The position numbers and the translations under genes were made by a program. From the NCBI GenBank assembly GCA_000739515.1, contig DF820460.1, positions 364,125 to 416,131 on the forward strand: a stretch of 52,007 nucleotides of DNA, given 5' to 3'. The notes under the pieces were generated by a model that saw only the letters and a list, made by a program, of their open reading frames with translations, did no database searches and had not been told where the DNA came from. Shown piece after piece: positions 25,431-35,167 of this stretch. How positions within the stretch are numbered: position 1 is the stretch's first letter; the number at the start of each line of letters is the position of its first letter. The stretch is from Candidatus Moduliflexus flocculans (GTDB lineage: Bacteria > Moduliflexota > Moduliflexia > Moduliflexales > Moduliflexaceae).

Positions 25431-27614
25431 ATGGAATCGAAAACAAATAAGCTGGATGTATATAAAGACCCGCGCCAGCCCATCGAAGCCCGCGTGGCAG
25501 ATTTGCTCAGCCAGATGACGCTTGAGGAAAAAGTCGGGCAGTTGCTCATGTGGGATGCGCGGCCAGATGACCTCTCGTTCATCAACACCCGCCAGCCCGG
25601 TTCGGTGCTGCATATCCTCGGCGAAAAGCTGGATCGCGCCATGACTCTTGCGGCGCAAAACCGGCTTGGAATTCCTTTATTAGTTGGCGAAGATGCGATT
25701 CATGGACATTCGTTCTGGAAAGGAGCGACCATTTTCCCGACGCAGTTAGCGTTAGCGTGCAGTTGGAATCCCGCGCTGTTAGAACTCGTGGGACGAGTGA
25801 CCGCCGAGGAAGTCGTTCCTACCGGCATTCACTGGACATTCTCCCCCGTGCTGTGCCTGACACGCGACCTGCGCTGGGGGCGCACCGGCGAGACGTTCGG
25901 CGAAGACCCCTATCTAATCGGCGAGTTCGCGGCAGCAATGATTCGCGGCTATCAGGGGCGAGGATTGGACGATCCCACCGGCATTTTAGCGACCGCCAAA
26001 CACTACGCCGGGTATTCCGAGACGCAGGGCGGGCGGGATGCGACTGAGGCGGATATTTCGCGCCGCAAGCTGCGCAGCTACTTTCTGCCGCCGTTCGAAC
26101 GCGCCGCGCAAGCCGGGGCGATGACCTTCATGACGGGCTATCAATCAATGGAGGGTCTGCCGTCAACCTGCAATCGCTGGCTGCTGACCGAAGTGCTGAA
26201 GGAGGAATGGGGCTTCAAGGGCGTGGTGGTGACGGACTGGGATAATGTCGGCAGCCTCGTGAAGCAGCAAAAAGTCTGCGCGACTTACGCCGACGCCGCA
26301 ACTGTGGCCGTGCGAGCCGGAAACGACATTATGATGACCACGCCGGAGTTTTACGAAGGCGCGATTGAGGCGGTGCGCTCCGGGCGGCTCGCGGAAAGCG
26401 AAATTGACGCGCCTTGCGCCCGGTTGTTGGCGCTCAAGTTCCGCATGGGGCTGTTCGAAAATCCGCGCAGGCCAGATGCGGAGCGGACGGCTATCGTGAT
26501 CGGCAGCGCGGAACACCGGGCTGTCAATCTGGAAGCGGCGCGCCAGAGTTTAGTGCTGCTGCAAAACAATGGCCTGCTGCCGCTTGACGTGAAACAATTG
26601 ACATCCATTGCGGTTATCGGGCCGAACGCCGACGATGATTTGCAGCAGTTGGGCGACTGGTCGCTTGGCTCTTCGCAGCATCCGCCGGAAGCCGGCAAGC
26701 ATCCCCGCGAAAAGACGACCACCGTCTTAGATGGCATTCGCGCCCTCGCGCCGAATGGTCTTGACGTGCGTTATGAACGCGGTTGCTCGATCATTAATGA
26801 CGATCTTTCTGGCATCCCGGCGGCGGTGGCTGCGGCGCAGGCTTCGGACGTGGTCGTGGCGGTGGTGGGCGATCACCTGACTTTCATCGGCGAAGAGCGC
26901 AGCACAGCGACATTGGAGATGCAGGGCGGGCAAATCGCGCTGCTTGAGGCATTGGAGAACACCGGCAAGCCGCTCGTCGTGGTGTTGGTGAACAGCAAAC
27001 CGCTCGTGCTGCCGCCTGCCGTCAAACGCGCCGCCGCGATCATCGAGTTGTTCAATCCCGGCATGGAAGGCGGACGGGCTTTGGCCGAAGCGCTGTTCGG
27101 GTTGCTCAATCCGTCCGGCAAGCTCACGATTTCATTTCCGGTGCATATCGGCCAACAGCCGGTCTTTTACAGTCAGGTGCGCGGTCAGCATGGCAAGCGG
27201 TACGCCGATCTGACGCAGGAACCGCTTTTCCCCTTCGGGCATGGCCTCAGCTATACGAAATATGCCTATTCCAATCTGCGCTTAGCCTCTTCTACCCTTA
27301 AAACAGGCGAAACAGCGCAAGTCTTTGTGGATGTGGAGAACGTCGGGCAGCGGGAAGGCATCGAGATCGCGCAGGTCTATGTCAGCGATGTGGTCACATC
27401 CGCCACCTGGGTCAACAAAGCGCTGAAAGGCTTCGCCCGCATCCACTTAGCGCCCGGCGAGAAAAAGATCGCACAGATTGAACTCCCCTGGCATTCCTTC
27501 CAGATCGTAAATGCGCAGGGCGAGAACGTGGTCGAACCCGGCGAATTTGAGATATTGGTTGGCCCTTCTTCCCGCGATCAGGAATTGTTGAAGGCCAAAT
27601 TGATAATCGAGTAA
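25431..27614 (+). CDS. Glycoside hydrolase family 3, BglX-like beta-glycosidase (paralogue 3)
   Basis: ATG 25431 (MESKTNKLDVYKDP) follows AAGGAAATTTT; the 48 extra upstream codons translate the repeat region and are Arg-rich, so I exclude them. The enzyme has 727 residues: barrel with VGEDAIHGHSFWKGATIFP and nucleophile D269 in VVVTDWDNVG, sandwich domain with GEERSTATLEMQGGQ around the likely acid/base Glu, and a FnIII-like end beginning PFGHGLSYTKY. DAIHGHS suggests a beta-xylosidase/glucosidase branch near BglX. There is no signal peptide. With the other two paralogues this gives three distinct cytoplasmic specificities in 8.6 kb, next to a family-5 oligosaccharide importer. Confidence 0.93.
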   Translation: MESKTNKLDVYKDPRQPIEARVADLLSQMTLEEKVGQLLMWDARPDDLSFINTRQPGSVLHILGEKLDRAMTLAAQNRLGIPLLVGEDAIHGHSFWKGATIFPTQLALACSWNPALLELVGRVTAEEVVPTGIHWTFSPVLCLTRDLRWGRTGETFGEDPYLIGEFAAAMIRGYQGRGLDDPTGILATAKHYAGYSETQGGRDATEADISRRKLRSYFLPPFERAAQAGAMTFMTGYQSMEGLPSTCNRWLLTEVLKEEWGFKGVVVTDWDNVGSLVKQQKVCATYADAATVAVRAGNDIMMTTPEFYEGAIEAVRSGRLAESEIDAPCARLLALKFRMGLFENPRRPDAERTAIVIGSAEHRAVNLEAARQSLVLLQNNGLLPLDVKQLTSIAVIGPNADDDLQQLGDWSLGSSQHPPEAGKHPREKTTTVLDGIRALAPNGLDVRYERGCSIINDDLSGIPAAVAAAQASDVVVAVVGDHLTFIGEERSTATLEMQGGQIALLEALENTGKPLVVVLVNSKPLVLPPAVKRAAAIIELFNPGMEGGRALAEALFGLLNPSGKLTISFPVHIGQQPVFYSQVRGQHGKRYADLTQEPLFPFGHGLSYTKYAYSNLRLASSTLKTGETAQVFVDVENVGQREGIEIAQVYVSDVVTSATWVNKALKGFARIHLAPGEKKIAQIELPWHSFQIVNAQGENVVEPGEFEILVGPSSRDQELLKAKLIIE

Positions 27615-27741
27615 AAATATTTTTTAGGGCGCAGCGCGGCTGCACCTTGCGTCTTCCCCCAAAAATATACACTGAATTTTCACTTCCTATCGCGTTATAT
27701 CAATTCTCTGAATAAATACACTATTTGCTCGTCCTTGCATC

Positions 27742-27776
27742 AACACCTTACAGGTCTCAAAGACCTGTGAGGTGTT
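27742..27776. repeat. Family A palindrome, copy 4
   Basis: AACACCTTACAGGT and ACCTGTGAGGTGTT surround seven bases. It is more diverged than other copies, with G/A changes at the outer positions. It lies about 130 bases after the third glycosidase stop. Confidence 0.75.
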
Positions 27777-27812
27777 TGAAGGCGGGAGATTTAAATCGAG
27801 AATTAGCAGTAT

Positions 27813-27891
27813 TCATTGCGCGGAGCGTCAGCGACAACGCTATCCCGTCAAATATAGGAATTGCTTCGTCGTTGTCACTCCTCGCAATGAC
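27813..27891. repeat. Family H inverted repeat
   Basis: The right arm, read as complement, is GTCATTGCGAGGAGTGACAA; the left arm CATTGCGCGGAGCGTCAGCG pairs with it imperfectly. A degenerate half copy is at 17224-17256. Elements with CATTGCGAGGAG ends are widespread intergenic repeats in several bacterial groups. Confidence 0.65.
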
Positions 27892-28507
27892 AGAACGCAA
27901 AAGTCCTGCCGTCAAGGCGTCTAACAGCGTTCTTTGTTCACGCGCATTGTGTCATTATCCAATAGACATCATAAAAATAATTTTTAACCTCGTGCCAAAT
28001 CCGCCGGAGAAAGCCATCGCATCAGCATTGCAAAGAACACATATTGCGGGCTTGATGTTCTGCGTGAAAAATTTTATATTTCCCCCAAAATTTGAAAATT
28101 AGCGTGTATCGCCAAAAAAACTTGACAAGGCGACCTATCTGCTCAACAAAGATATTATTGCGTAATGCATAAAAAGAGTATGTGGTATTGAAAACATGTC
28201 GAAACATAGGAGACAGCAGGAGCATACTCATGAGTCAATCGTTTCCCCGCTTTTTGTTTTTCCATGAGACAAGGTATGGCAGGATGGTCATGCGGAGTTA
28301 TATCATGCTCCCCAATGTCTGCGTTCGGCGCTTTCCTTTTCATAGAACAGCCCCTCCGAGTTGTAACCATCCCGTAGAACGCCATGCTGATGCAGGCTGT
28401 TCACCGCATGTTTTCTCGGATGGTAAAGAATCGTTGTGAATATCAGCCAACCGTTTGTGAAGACCGTCAAAAACACGCATATTTACCACAAAAAAGGAGA
28501 AATTGAT

Positions 28508-30322
28508 ATGTCTAAAAAGTTGCATGTCTTGGCAAGTTTGTTGATCGCACTCAGTTTAGTGCTAACCGTTTCCGCCTTTGCTGAACTCAAACCGGGCGAT
28601 CCATTGCCCCGCACAGAGACCTTGTATTTTAATGGTCAACAGTGGGGGCCGGTGGTGTGTTGGAATCCGTTCTCGAATAACTGCAATAATGCCCTGGCGA
28701 TTACCCAGCAGGATAACTCCCGCGTCATCATGTTCGAAACGCCGTATCTGTACAACATGCTCGACGGCAAGCAGTATCCTCTGCTGGCTGATGGCGATTA
28801 TGCTTGGAACGATGCCCACACTGAGATCACCTTCAAGATCAAGGCTGCCGCAAAATGGAATGACGGCACGCCAGTGACCGCTGAAGATGTCGCATACACC
28901 TGGGCGTCTCATATTGAATACAGTACCCCAGTCGCTGCCGCTAACAAGGATTATATTGACACCATCGAAGCTAAAGACCCGCAGACGGTCGTGATTAAGG
29001 CGAAATTGGATGCCAATGGCAAAGCGGTGAACCCGCTGCTTGTCTCGGCGTATGTCAGCACCAACTACGTGTTGCAAAAGGCATGGATCCAGAAATTGGA
29101 AAAACGCGTCGGCGGCGATGCCACCAAGTTCATCACTGATGTTGCCGAAGATGTTGCGTATTCTGGACCGTATGGCAAGTTTTTTGCCGATGAAACCAAG
29201 GTCGTGTATGTCCGCAACGATAATTACTGGGGAAAAGATGCCTCGATGTGGGGCAAGCTGCCTGTTCCCAAATATTTAGCGCACCCCATCTTCAAAGACA
29301 ACGCCGCCGGTTTCACTGCCCTGAAGGCTGGTGAAGTGGATGTCAGTCAGCAGTTTAATGCCAACGTCCAGGATCTCTGGCTGAAGGATAATCTGCCAAT
29401 CTCGACCTACCTGCCTGAGCCGCCGTATGGCATTGGCGCGAGCTTGCCGACCGCCTACTTCAACCTGAAATCGCCGGGCCTGGATAACGTGGCCGTGCGC
29501 AAGGCGATTGCAATGGCTGTTGATTATGATACCATCGTCGCGAATGCGATGACGAATCAGTCTGCGACTTTCGCCCAGGTGCCGCGCTCGCTGATGAACC
29601 CGACCGCCGGCGAACAGGCGATGTACAATCATGATGCCGTTAAAGATTTGCAGTGGGCTGGCAAAGACTATGAAGGCGCCAAAAAACTGCTCGATGACGC
29701 GGGCATCAAAGATAGCGATGGCGATGGCTGGCGCGATCTGAATGGCAAAAAACTCAGTTATGTTGCTCTCTGCCCGAATGGCTGGTCAGATTGGCAAGCC
29801 GCGATTGAAGTTGTCGCCGCTGCTGGCAAGGAAATCGGGATCGAAATTACCACCAATTTCCCGGAATGGTCTGTTTATCAGACGGTTGTGACCAAATCGG
29901 ATGGCCCGTTGCCCGCTGGCTATGACATCTTCATGATGTGGAGCGATGGCGCTGGCCCGACGCAGCCCTGGTCTCGTATCCGCAAGACGATGAGCTCGGA
30001 ATTTATCGGCATGCCGAGCAACTGGAATGGGAACTATGGACAATACTCCAATCCAGAAGCGGATAAGCTGATCAAAGCGATTCCTGGTGAAACTGACGAA
30101 GCCAAGCTGAAAGAGATGTTCACCGAATTGGTCAAAATCTACCTGACTGACGTGCCTTCTTTCACGCTCATGTATCGCCCACAGGCGTTCCATACAGTGA
30201 ACGAGAGCGTCTGGACGAACTTCCCGCATGATGGCGACGGCACCAATCCGCCTGTTCCGCCGTTGGATATGACCGACGGCTGGGCGATTGCTGGCCTTTA
30301 TAATCTGGAATTGGCCAAATAA
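28508..30322 (+). CDS. ABC importer substrate-binding protein, family 5 (oligosaccharide/peptide type)
   Basis: Start ATG 28508 follows AAGGAGAAATTGAT. The first 25 residues are a signal peptide (MSKKLHVL, hydrophobic core, cleavage near AFA-EL); there is no lipobox. The 604-residue mature domain is an SBP_bac_5 protein: the segment AKWNDGTPVTAEDVAYTWAS near residue 118 and the later KAIAMAVDYDTIV are the family landmarks. Family 5 proteins bind peptides, nickel or, in Thermotoga-like systems, cello- and other beta-oligosaccharides. With three beta-glucosidase genes immediately upstream, a beta-oligosaccharide ligand is my inference. A strong terminator follows, then the two permeases and two ATPases of the same importer. 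Confidence 0.9.
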   Translation: MSKKLHVLASLLIALSLVLTVSAFAELKPGDPLPRTETLYFNGQQWGPVVCWNPFSNNCNNALAITQQDNSRVIMFETPYLYNMLDGKQYPLLADGDYAWNDAHTEITFKIKAAAKWNDGTPVTAEDVAYTWASHIEYSTPVAAANKDYIDTIEAKDPQTVVIKAKLDANGKAVNPLLVSAYVSTNYVLQKAWIQKLEKRVGGDATKFITDVAEDVAYSGPYGKFFADETKVVYVRNDNYWGKDASMWGKLPVPKYLAHPIFKDNAAGFTALKAGEVDVSQQFNANVQDLWLKDNLPISTYLPEPPYGIGASLPTAYFNLKSPGLDNVAVRKAIAMAVDYDTIVANAMTNQSATFAQVPRSLMNPTAGEQAMYNHDAVKDLQWAGKDYEGAKKLLDDAGIKDSDGDGWRDLNGKKLSYVALCPNGWSDWQAAIEVVAAAGKEIGIEITTNFPEWSVYQTVVTKSDGPLPAGYDIFMMWSDGAGPTQPWSRIRKTMSSEFIGMPSNWNGNYGQYSNPEADKLIKAIPGETDEAKLKEMFTELVKIYLTDVPSFTLMYRPQAFHTVNESVWTNFPHDGDGTNPPVPPLDMTDGWAIAGLYNLELAK

Positions 30323-30340
30323 TCGGAAGCGCGTAGAAAC

Positions 30341-30377
30341 GCCACGTTCCGGGGAAATCCCGGAACGTGGCCTTTTT
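30341..30377 (+). terminator. Strong intrinsic terminator after the binding-protein gene
   Basis: GCCACGTTCCGGG (30341-30353) pairs perfectly with CCCGGAACGTGGC (30359-30371) around a five-base loop, followed by CTTTTT. It sits between the binding protein and its permeases, an arrangement that lets the binding protein be made in excess while partial read-through supplies the membrane components. Confidence 0.85.
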
Positions 30378-30590
30378 CATCAATAAGGAGCGCCAATCAA
30401 GCCTTGCCGCTCCTAAGCCCTGAAGAGTTGTGCTATTTTTTCGTGTGTAAAGCGACTCATTATCGGTAACGCATGTTACGCGCCTCCCAATCCCCTCTCC
30501 AAAGGAGAGATGGCTGGAAGGTGAAGTTGAAGAAGCAGGCATTTCTGAAATAGCCTGCGTAAATTGAGTCAGTATGTAGGGGGTGTTCGT

Positions 30591-31595
30591 TTGAAAGGAT
30601 ATCAGAAGTACTTCATCAATAAATTGACCTGGTTCTTGATCACCTTCATCTGCGCGTTTCTGTTGAATTTCATCCTGCCGCGCCTGATGCCTGGCGATCC
30701 TGTAACGGCCATCGTTTCGCGGCTGGCCCAGGGCATGAGCAACGCCACCGGAGTGCAAGCCATTTACCAGCAATACGCGGATTTATTCGGCACGAACCGG
30801 CCTATCTATGAGCAGTTTTTTATCTACGCCAGAAACGTGCTGCACGGCGATTTTGGCTTTTCGTTCAGCCAATACCCACGCCCGGTTTCCCAGGTTCTTA
30901 GCGCATCGATCTGGTGGACAATCGCCCTACAGTTCCCGGCGATCATCGTCGGGTGGCTGATCGGAAATACGCTGGGCGCGTTGGCCGCGTATTTAAAGGG
31001 GGGCTTCGATAAAGTCCTCATGCCCGTCAGCATCTTTATCAGTAATTTTCCAGCCTTCGGAATGGCCGTTATTCTGTTAGTGATTTTCGGCGTCAACCTG
31101 AAATGGTTCCCCACATCGGGAGGTTACGGGTATGACCTGCTCCCCAGTTTCACCTGGTCGTTTATCTGGTCAGTGATCATTCATTATCAGTTGCCGTTCT
31201 GGTCAATTGTATTGATCGCGATTGGCGGTCAGGCGATTGGCATGCGTTCCATGTCAATCTATGAGCTGAATGCGGATTACGTGAAATACAGCCGTTTCAT
31301 GGGCATCAAAGACCGCAAGATCATCGGCTATGTCTTTCGGAATGCGATGCTGCCGCAGATTACCGGATTAGCGCTTTCGATTGGCACGATGATGAGCGGC
31401 GCATTAGTGGCGGAAATCATTTTTAGTTATCCGGGGCTTGGTTTCACGCTTCTAAACGGCGTGATGGGACAGGATTATCCTCTCATCTCCGCCGCCACTC
31501 TGATCATCACCGTGATGGTCTTAAGCGCGAACTTTATCATCGAAATTCTGTACGGCATCATTGACCCGCGCATCAAGGCAGCGCAGGCGGATTAA
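30591..31595 (+). CDS. ABC importer permease, DppB/OppB type
   Basis: I take TTG 30591 as the start (product MKGYQKYFINKLTWFL), because TAGGGGGT lies seven bases upstream and the Lys/Tyr-rich start leads directly into the first helix; the other in-frame candidate, TTG 30564, has no ribosome binding site. The 334-residue protein has six helices (about 8-30, 97-120, 134-158, 170-200, 240-265, 295-320). The cytoplasmic EAA-like loop is at about 215-245 (RSMSIYELNADYVKYSR...KDRKI). It forms the membrane channel with the next gene product, and the two genes are 14 bases apart. Confidence 0.9.
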   Translation: MKGYQKYFINKLTWFLITFICAFLLNFILPRLMPGDPVTAIVSRLAQGMSNATGVQAIYQQYADLFGTNRPIYEQFFIYARNVLHGDFGFSFSQYPRPVSQVLSASIWWTIALQFPAIIVGWLIGNTLGALAAYLKGGFDKVLMPVSIFISNFPAFGMAVILLVIFGVNLKWFPTSGGYGYDLLPSFTWSFIWSVIIHYQLPFWSIVLIAIGGQAIGMRSMSIYELNADYVKYSRFMGIKDRKIIGYVFRNAMLPQITGLALSIGTMMSGALVAEIIFSYPGLGFTLLNGVMGQDYPLISAATLIITVMVLSANFIIEILYGIIDPRIKAAQAD

Positions 31596-31609
31596 GGAGA
31601 GGCGTCGTT

Positions 31610-32860
31610 ATGAAACATCTCATTCAGCAAGTTTTTCGATCCGGCAAGTTCGTTGTGGGATTTGCCATTCTCATGAGCATTTTGCTGATCATCATCGTCT
31701 ATCCTTTGCTCATTCCAGATGCCCCATTAGCGATCATCGGGCAGGGGACGTTCTTTCCCCCTGGAATTTATGTCAATACCTATGACAGTCTGAGTTCGCC
31801 TGTCTATACGCTGAACCTGAAGGAGGCAGCCGCGAGACGGATTGGCAGCAAATTAAAAAACGAAGACCGCTTAGCAATGAAGGAATGGCTGGTGGCAGCG
31901 GGAATTTCTGAAACTGAAATCGATCACGAGGATACCCCGCAGCTTATCGCGCTGTGGGAGGGGAACTATGACCCGAAGAAGAGCATTCCCGGAATGACGA
32001 ACGCGAAACGAAACTATTTTATTCGGCTTAACAGTTCGCTGAGTGGATTGCTCTCGCCTGATGCTGCGATTATTGCGGCCAAAGATGCTCAAACCGGCAC
32101 GCTGACGCAAAAAGGCGCCGTGAACCAATCGGACTATGTGAATATCAGCAAGGTGGCAAATGTGCGCGTGTTACCACTCGGCACGGATAATTTTGGCCGA
32201 GATATGCTAACGGAATTGGTGGCTGCCACCCGCGTGTCGCTTCAGATTGGCCTTGTGGCAGGGATCATCGCCACTTTGATTGGCTTGACGCTCGGATTAT
32301 TCGCGGGTTACATCGGCGGCTTCGTTGATGACGTGATTATGTTCATCACGAACCTATTCACGGTCATTCCAGGCTTTGTGCTGTTAATTTTGATTTCGTA
32401 CAGCATTGGGCAGGAGCAGCGCGGCGCGTTTACGGTCGCGACGGTGATTGGGTTTACTTCCTGGGTCTGGACTGCCAGAGCCGTGCGGGCGCAGGTCGTA
32501 TCGCTGCGCAACCGCGATCATGTCAACCTTTCGAAACTCTCAGGGCATTCGATTCCCCACATTATTATCCACGATATTCTCCCGTACATTGCCTCTTACG
32601 TAGTGATGGCGCTGATCTTGCAAATTTCCTCCGGCATTCTGGCGGAGGCCGGATTGTCGGTATTGGGTTTAGGCCCCAAAACTACCGATGTGCCGACCCT
32701 CGGGCTGATGATGAACTGGGCGAGAATTTACCAGGCTGATATTCAGGGAAGATGGTGGGCGTACATGCCGGTGTTGCTCTCGATTGCGCTGATTACATTT
32801 TCGATGAACCTGATGAATACAGGGCTTGACCAGATATTCAATCCGGCTCTGAGGGAGTAG
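31610..32860 (+). CDS. ABC importer permease, DppC/OppC type, with long external loop
   Basis: The second permease has 416 residues, about 110-130 more than E. coli DppC. The extra length is one extracytoplasmic stretch (about 42-190) between helix 1 (16-36) and the conserved LGTDNFGRDMLTELVAATRVSLQIG. Helices follow at about 215-240, 247-270, 325-350 and 380-405. This insertion occurs in some family-5 sugar importers and may contact the binding protein. AGGAGAGG stands before ATG 31610. The gene is 8 bases from the next ATPase gene, so translation is probably coupled. Confidence 0.9.
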   Translation: MKHLIQQVFRSGKFVVGFAILMSILLIIIVYPLLIPDAPLAIIGQGTFFPPGIYVNTYDSLSSPVYTLNLKEAAARRIGSKLKNEDRLAMKEWLVAAGISETEIDHEDTPQLIALWEGNYDPKKSIPGMTNAKRNYFIRLNSSLSGLLSPDAAIIAAKDAQTGTLTQKGAVNQSDYVNISKVANVRVLPLGTDNFGRDMLTELVAATRVSLQIGLVAGIIATLIGLTLGLFAGYIGGFVDDVIMFITNLFTVIPGFVLLILISYSIGQEQRGAFTVATVIGFTSWVWTARAVRAQVVSLRNRDHVNLSKLSGHSIPHIIIHDILPYIASYVVMALILQISSGILAEAGLSVLGLGPKTTDVPTLGLMMNWARIYQADIQGRWWAYMPVLLSIALITFSMNLMNTGLDQIFNPALRE

Positions 32861-32868
32861 GTGAGGTT

Positions 32869-33883
<1,015 letters not shown>

Positions 33884-33894
<11 letters not shown>

Positions 33895-34696
33895 AAAAAA
33901 AGTCTGTTTAAGCGCGTCGAAATTAGCCAAAATCTTTGGCTTTGGCAGCCACAAAACCGTTGCCGTTGATTATGTGGATTTCAATTTCTACGAAGGCGAA
34001 GTGGTTTCGATTGTCGGGGAATCGGGCAGCGGAAAAACCACGCTGGCCAAGATGCTGTTGGGATTAATCAATCCAACGGAAGGTGATATTTACTTCCAGG
34101 GGAAAAAGCGGGACATCAGCAGTCACAGGAAAAAAAAGGAATACTGGAAAAATATTCAGGCGATTTTTCAGGACCCGTTTTCGTCATACAACATCTTCAA
34201 TAAGATTGATTCTGTGCTGTTGGACTGTATTCGCATGCGTGGCGGAGGGAATTTTCCTCAGGCGAAAAAGGTTGAAATGATGACAGATGCGTGTAGTTTC
34301 GTCAATTTGAAGTTTGCGGAATTGACGAACAAGTATCCGTTTGAGCTTTCCGGCGGGCAAATGCAGCGCTTGATGATTGCCCGCATTTTCCTGCTGAAGC
34401 CGAAAATCCTGCTGGCGGATGAGCCGACCTCGATGATTGACGCCTGTTCCCGCGCCACGATTCTGGATTATCTGATGAAATTGCGCGATGAAACCGGCAT
34501 GACCACGATCTTCATTACCCATGATATTGGCTTAGCGTACTATGTTTCCGACAGCGTCTATATCATGGAGCATGGCAAAATCGTCGAAAGCGGTCCGGCT
34601 GAAGACGTGATTCTGCGCCCTAAAGCCGCCTATACCCAGCGGCTGATCAACGATGTCCCGAAGATTTACGAAGAGTGGGACCTTTCTACGGTATAA
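33884..34696 (+). CDS. ABC importer ATPase, DppF/OppF type
   Basis: I start at ATG 33884 (MSAEKKVCLSASKLAK), nine bases after GGGAGG and inside the end of the preceding gene; earlier in-frame starts would add residues that match no ATPase N-terminus. The protein has 270 residues, with Walker A GESGSGKTT near residue 45, signature LSGGQMQR near 155, Walker B ILLADEPTSMID near 178, and H-loop FITHDIG. It lacks the Cys-rich C-terminal extension of its partner. It completes a five-gene importer (binding protein, two permeases, two ATPases). A hairpin with a T tract follows. Confidence 0.92.
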
Positions 34697-34721
34697 TCAC
34701 ACATCGCGCGCAATGCTCACC

Positions 34722-34763
34722 ACGCTCGAATGCTCGCCTGAAGCGTTCGAGCGTTAAATTTTT
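34722..34763 (+). terminator. Probable terminator of the ABC importer operon
   Basis: ACGCTCGAA (34722-34730) pairs with TTCGAGCGT (34746-34754) around a 15-base loop, then TAAATTTTT. It lies 26 bases after the last ATPase stop. Confidence 0.55.
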
Positions 34764-34941
34764 GTCAGCCATCTCATCTACATGCAGGATGAAATTGTAT
34801 TTCGTCCGCCTGTTCATCCGGCGCGGGTGCCTAAATACAATTTCGACAGATAAGGCTCCTGAAGAGCATGAGTATTTCTTTCGATATTTTCTGGGCGCCG
34901 GCATTGGGAATGGCGCATTTGTATCATCGGGCGTAAAAAAT

Positions 34942-35075
34942 TTTGCCGTCTAAATCGCGTCAGTGTCGGTATAGACGGCAATTTTGCGGCCTAATCTTGA
35001 ATTTCCCGGTTTAGGCGGCAAATTTGCCGCCTAAACCAGTCATCGTCTATTTAGACGGCAGATTTGCCGCCTAAA
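34942..35075. repeat. Array of related palindromes built on GACGGC/GGCGGC and TTTGCCG
   Basis: TTTAGGCGGCAAA and its complement form a perfect 26-base palindrome at 35010-35035. A close relative with TTTAGACGGCAGA occupies 35050-35075. TTTGCCGTCTAAA (34942-34954) and TATAGACGGCAATTTTGCGG (from 34970) are the arms of a third. The 471-base gap 34697-35167 otherwise contains the terminator above and an inverted repeat of GAAATTGTATTT near 34791. Confidence 0.75.
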
Positions 35076-35167
35076 CACTTGTTAGCGATTTTGAAGGAAT
35101 CCATCTCACGGTATCAAGAGAGAATGGGATCAATTACAGCAGAATGAATAATAGCAACGAGGTACAT

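Larger units (their letters stand above)
27615..28507. other. 893-base intergenic region before the ABC importer
   Basis: It holds family A copy 4 and the family H repeat. The rest is A+T-rich and must contain the importer promoter; TTGACA occurs at 28122-28127 but no well-spaced -10 box follows. A 69-codon frame at 28230-28439 starts after GCAGGAGCATACTC but has an unconvincing His/Pro/Arg-rich composition, so I do not call it a gene. Confidence 0.45.

Noticed and set aside
27725..28102. 125-codon open frame after the third GH3 gene
   Set aside because: It runs through two palindromic repeats (families A and H), which fully account for its length and sequence.
28230..28439. 69-codon open frame with a possible ribosome binding site upstream of the ABC binding protein
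   Set aside because: The His/Pro/Arg-rich composition, no recognisable domain and its position in the leader make it doubtful; it is noted only in the intergenic entry.
34942..35075. Possible CRISPR array
   Set aside because: The palindromic units differ in sequence, the spacing is irregular, there are only two or three units and no cas genes are present.
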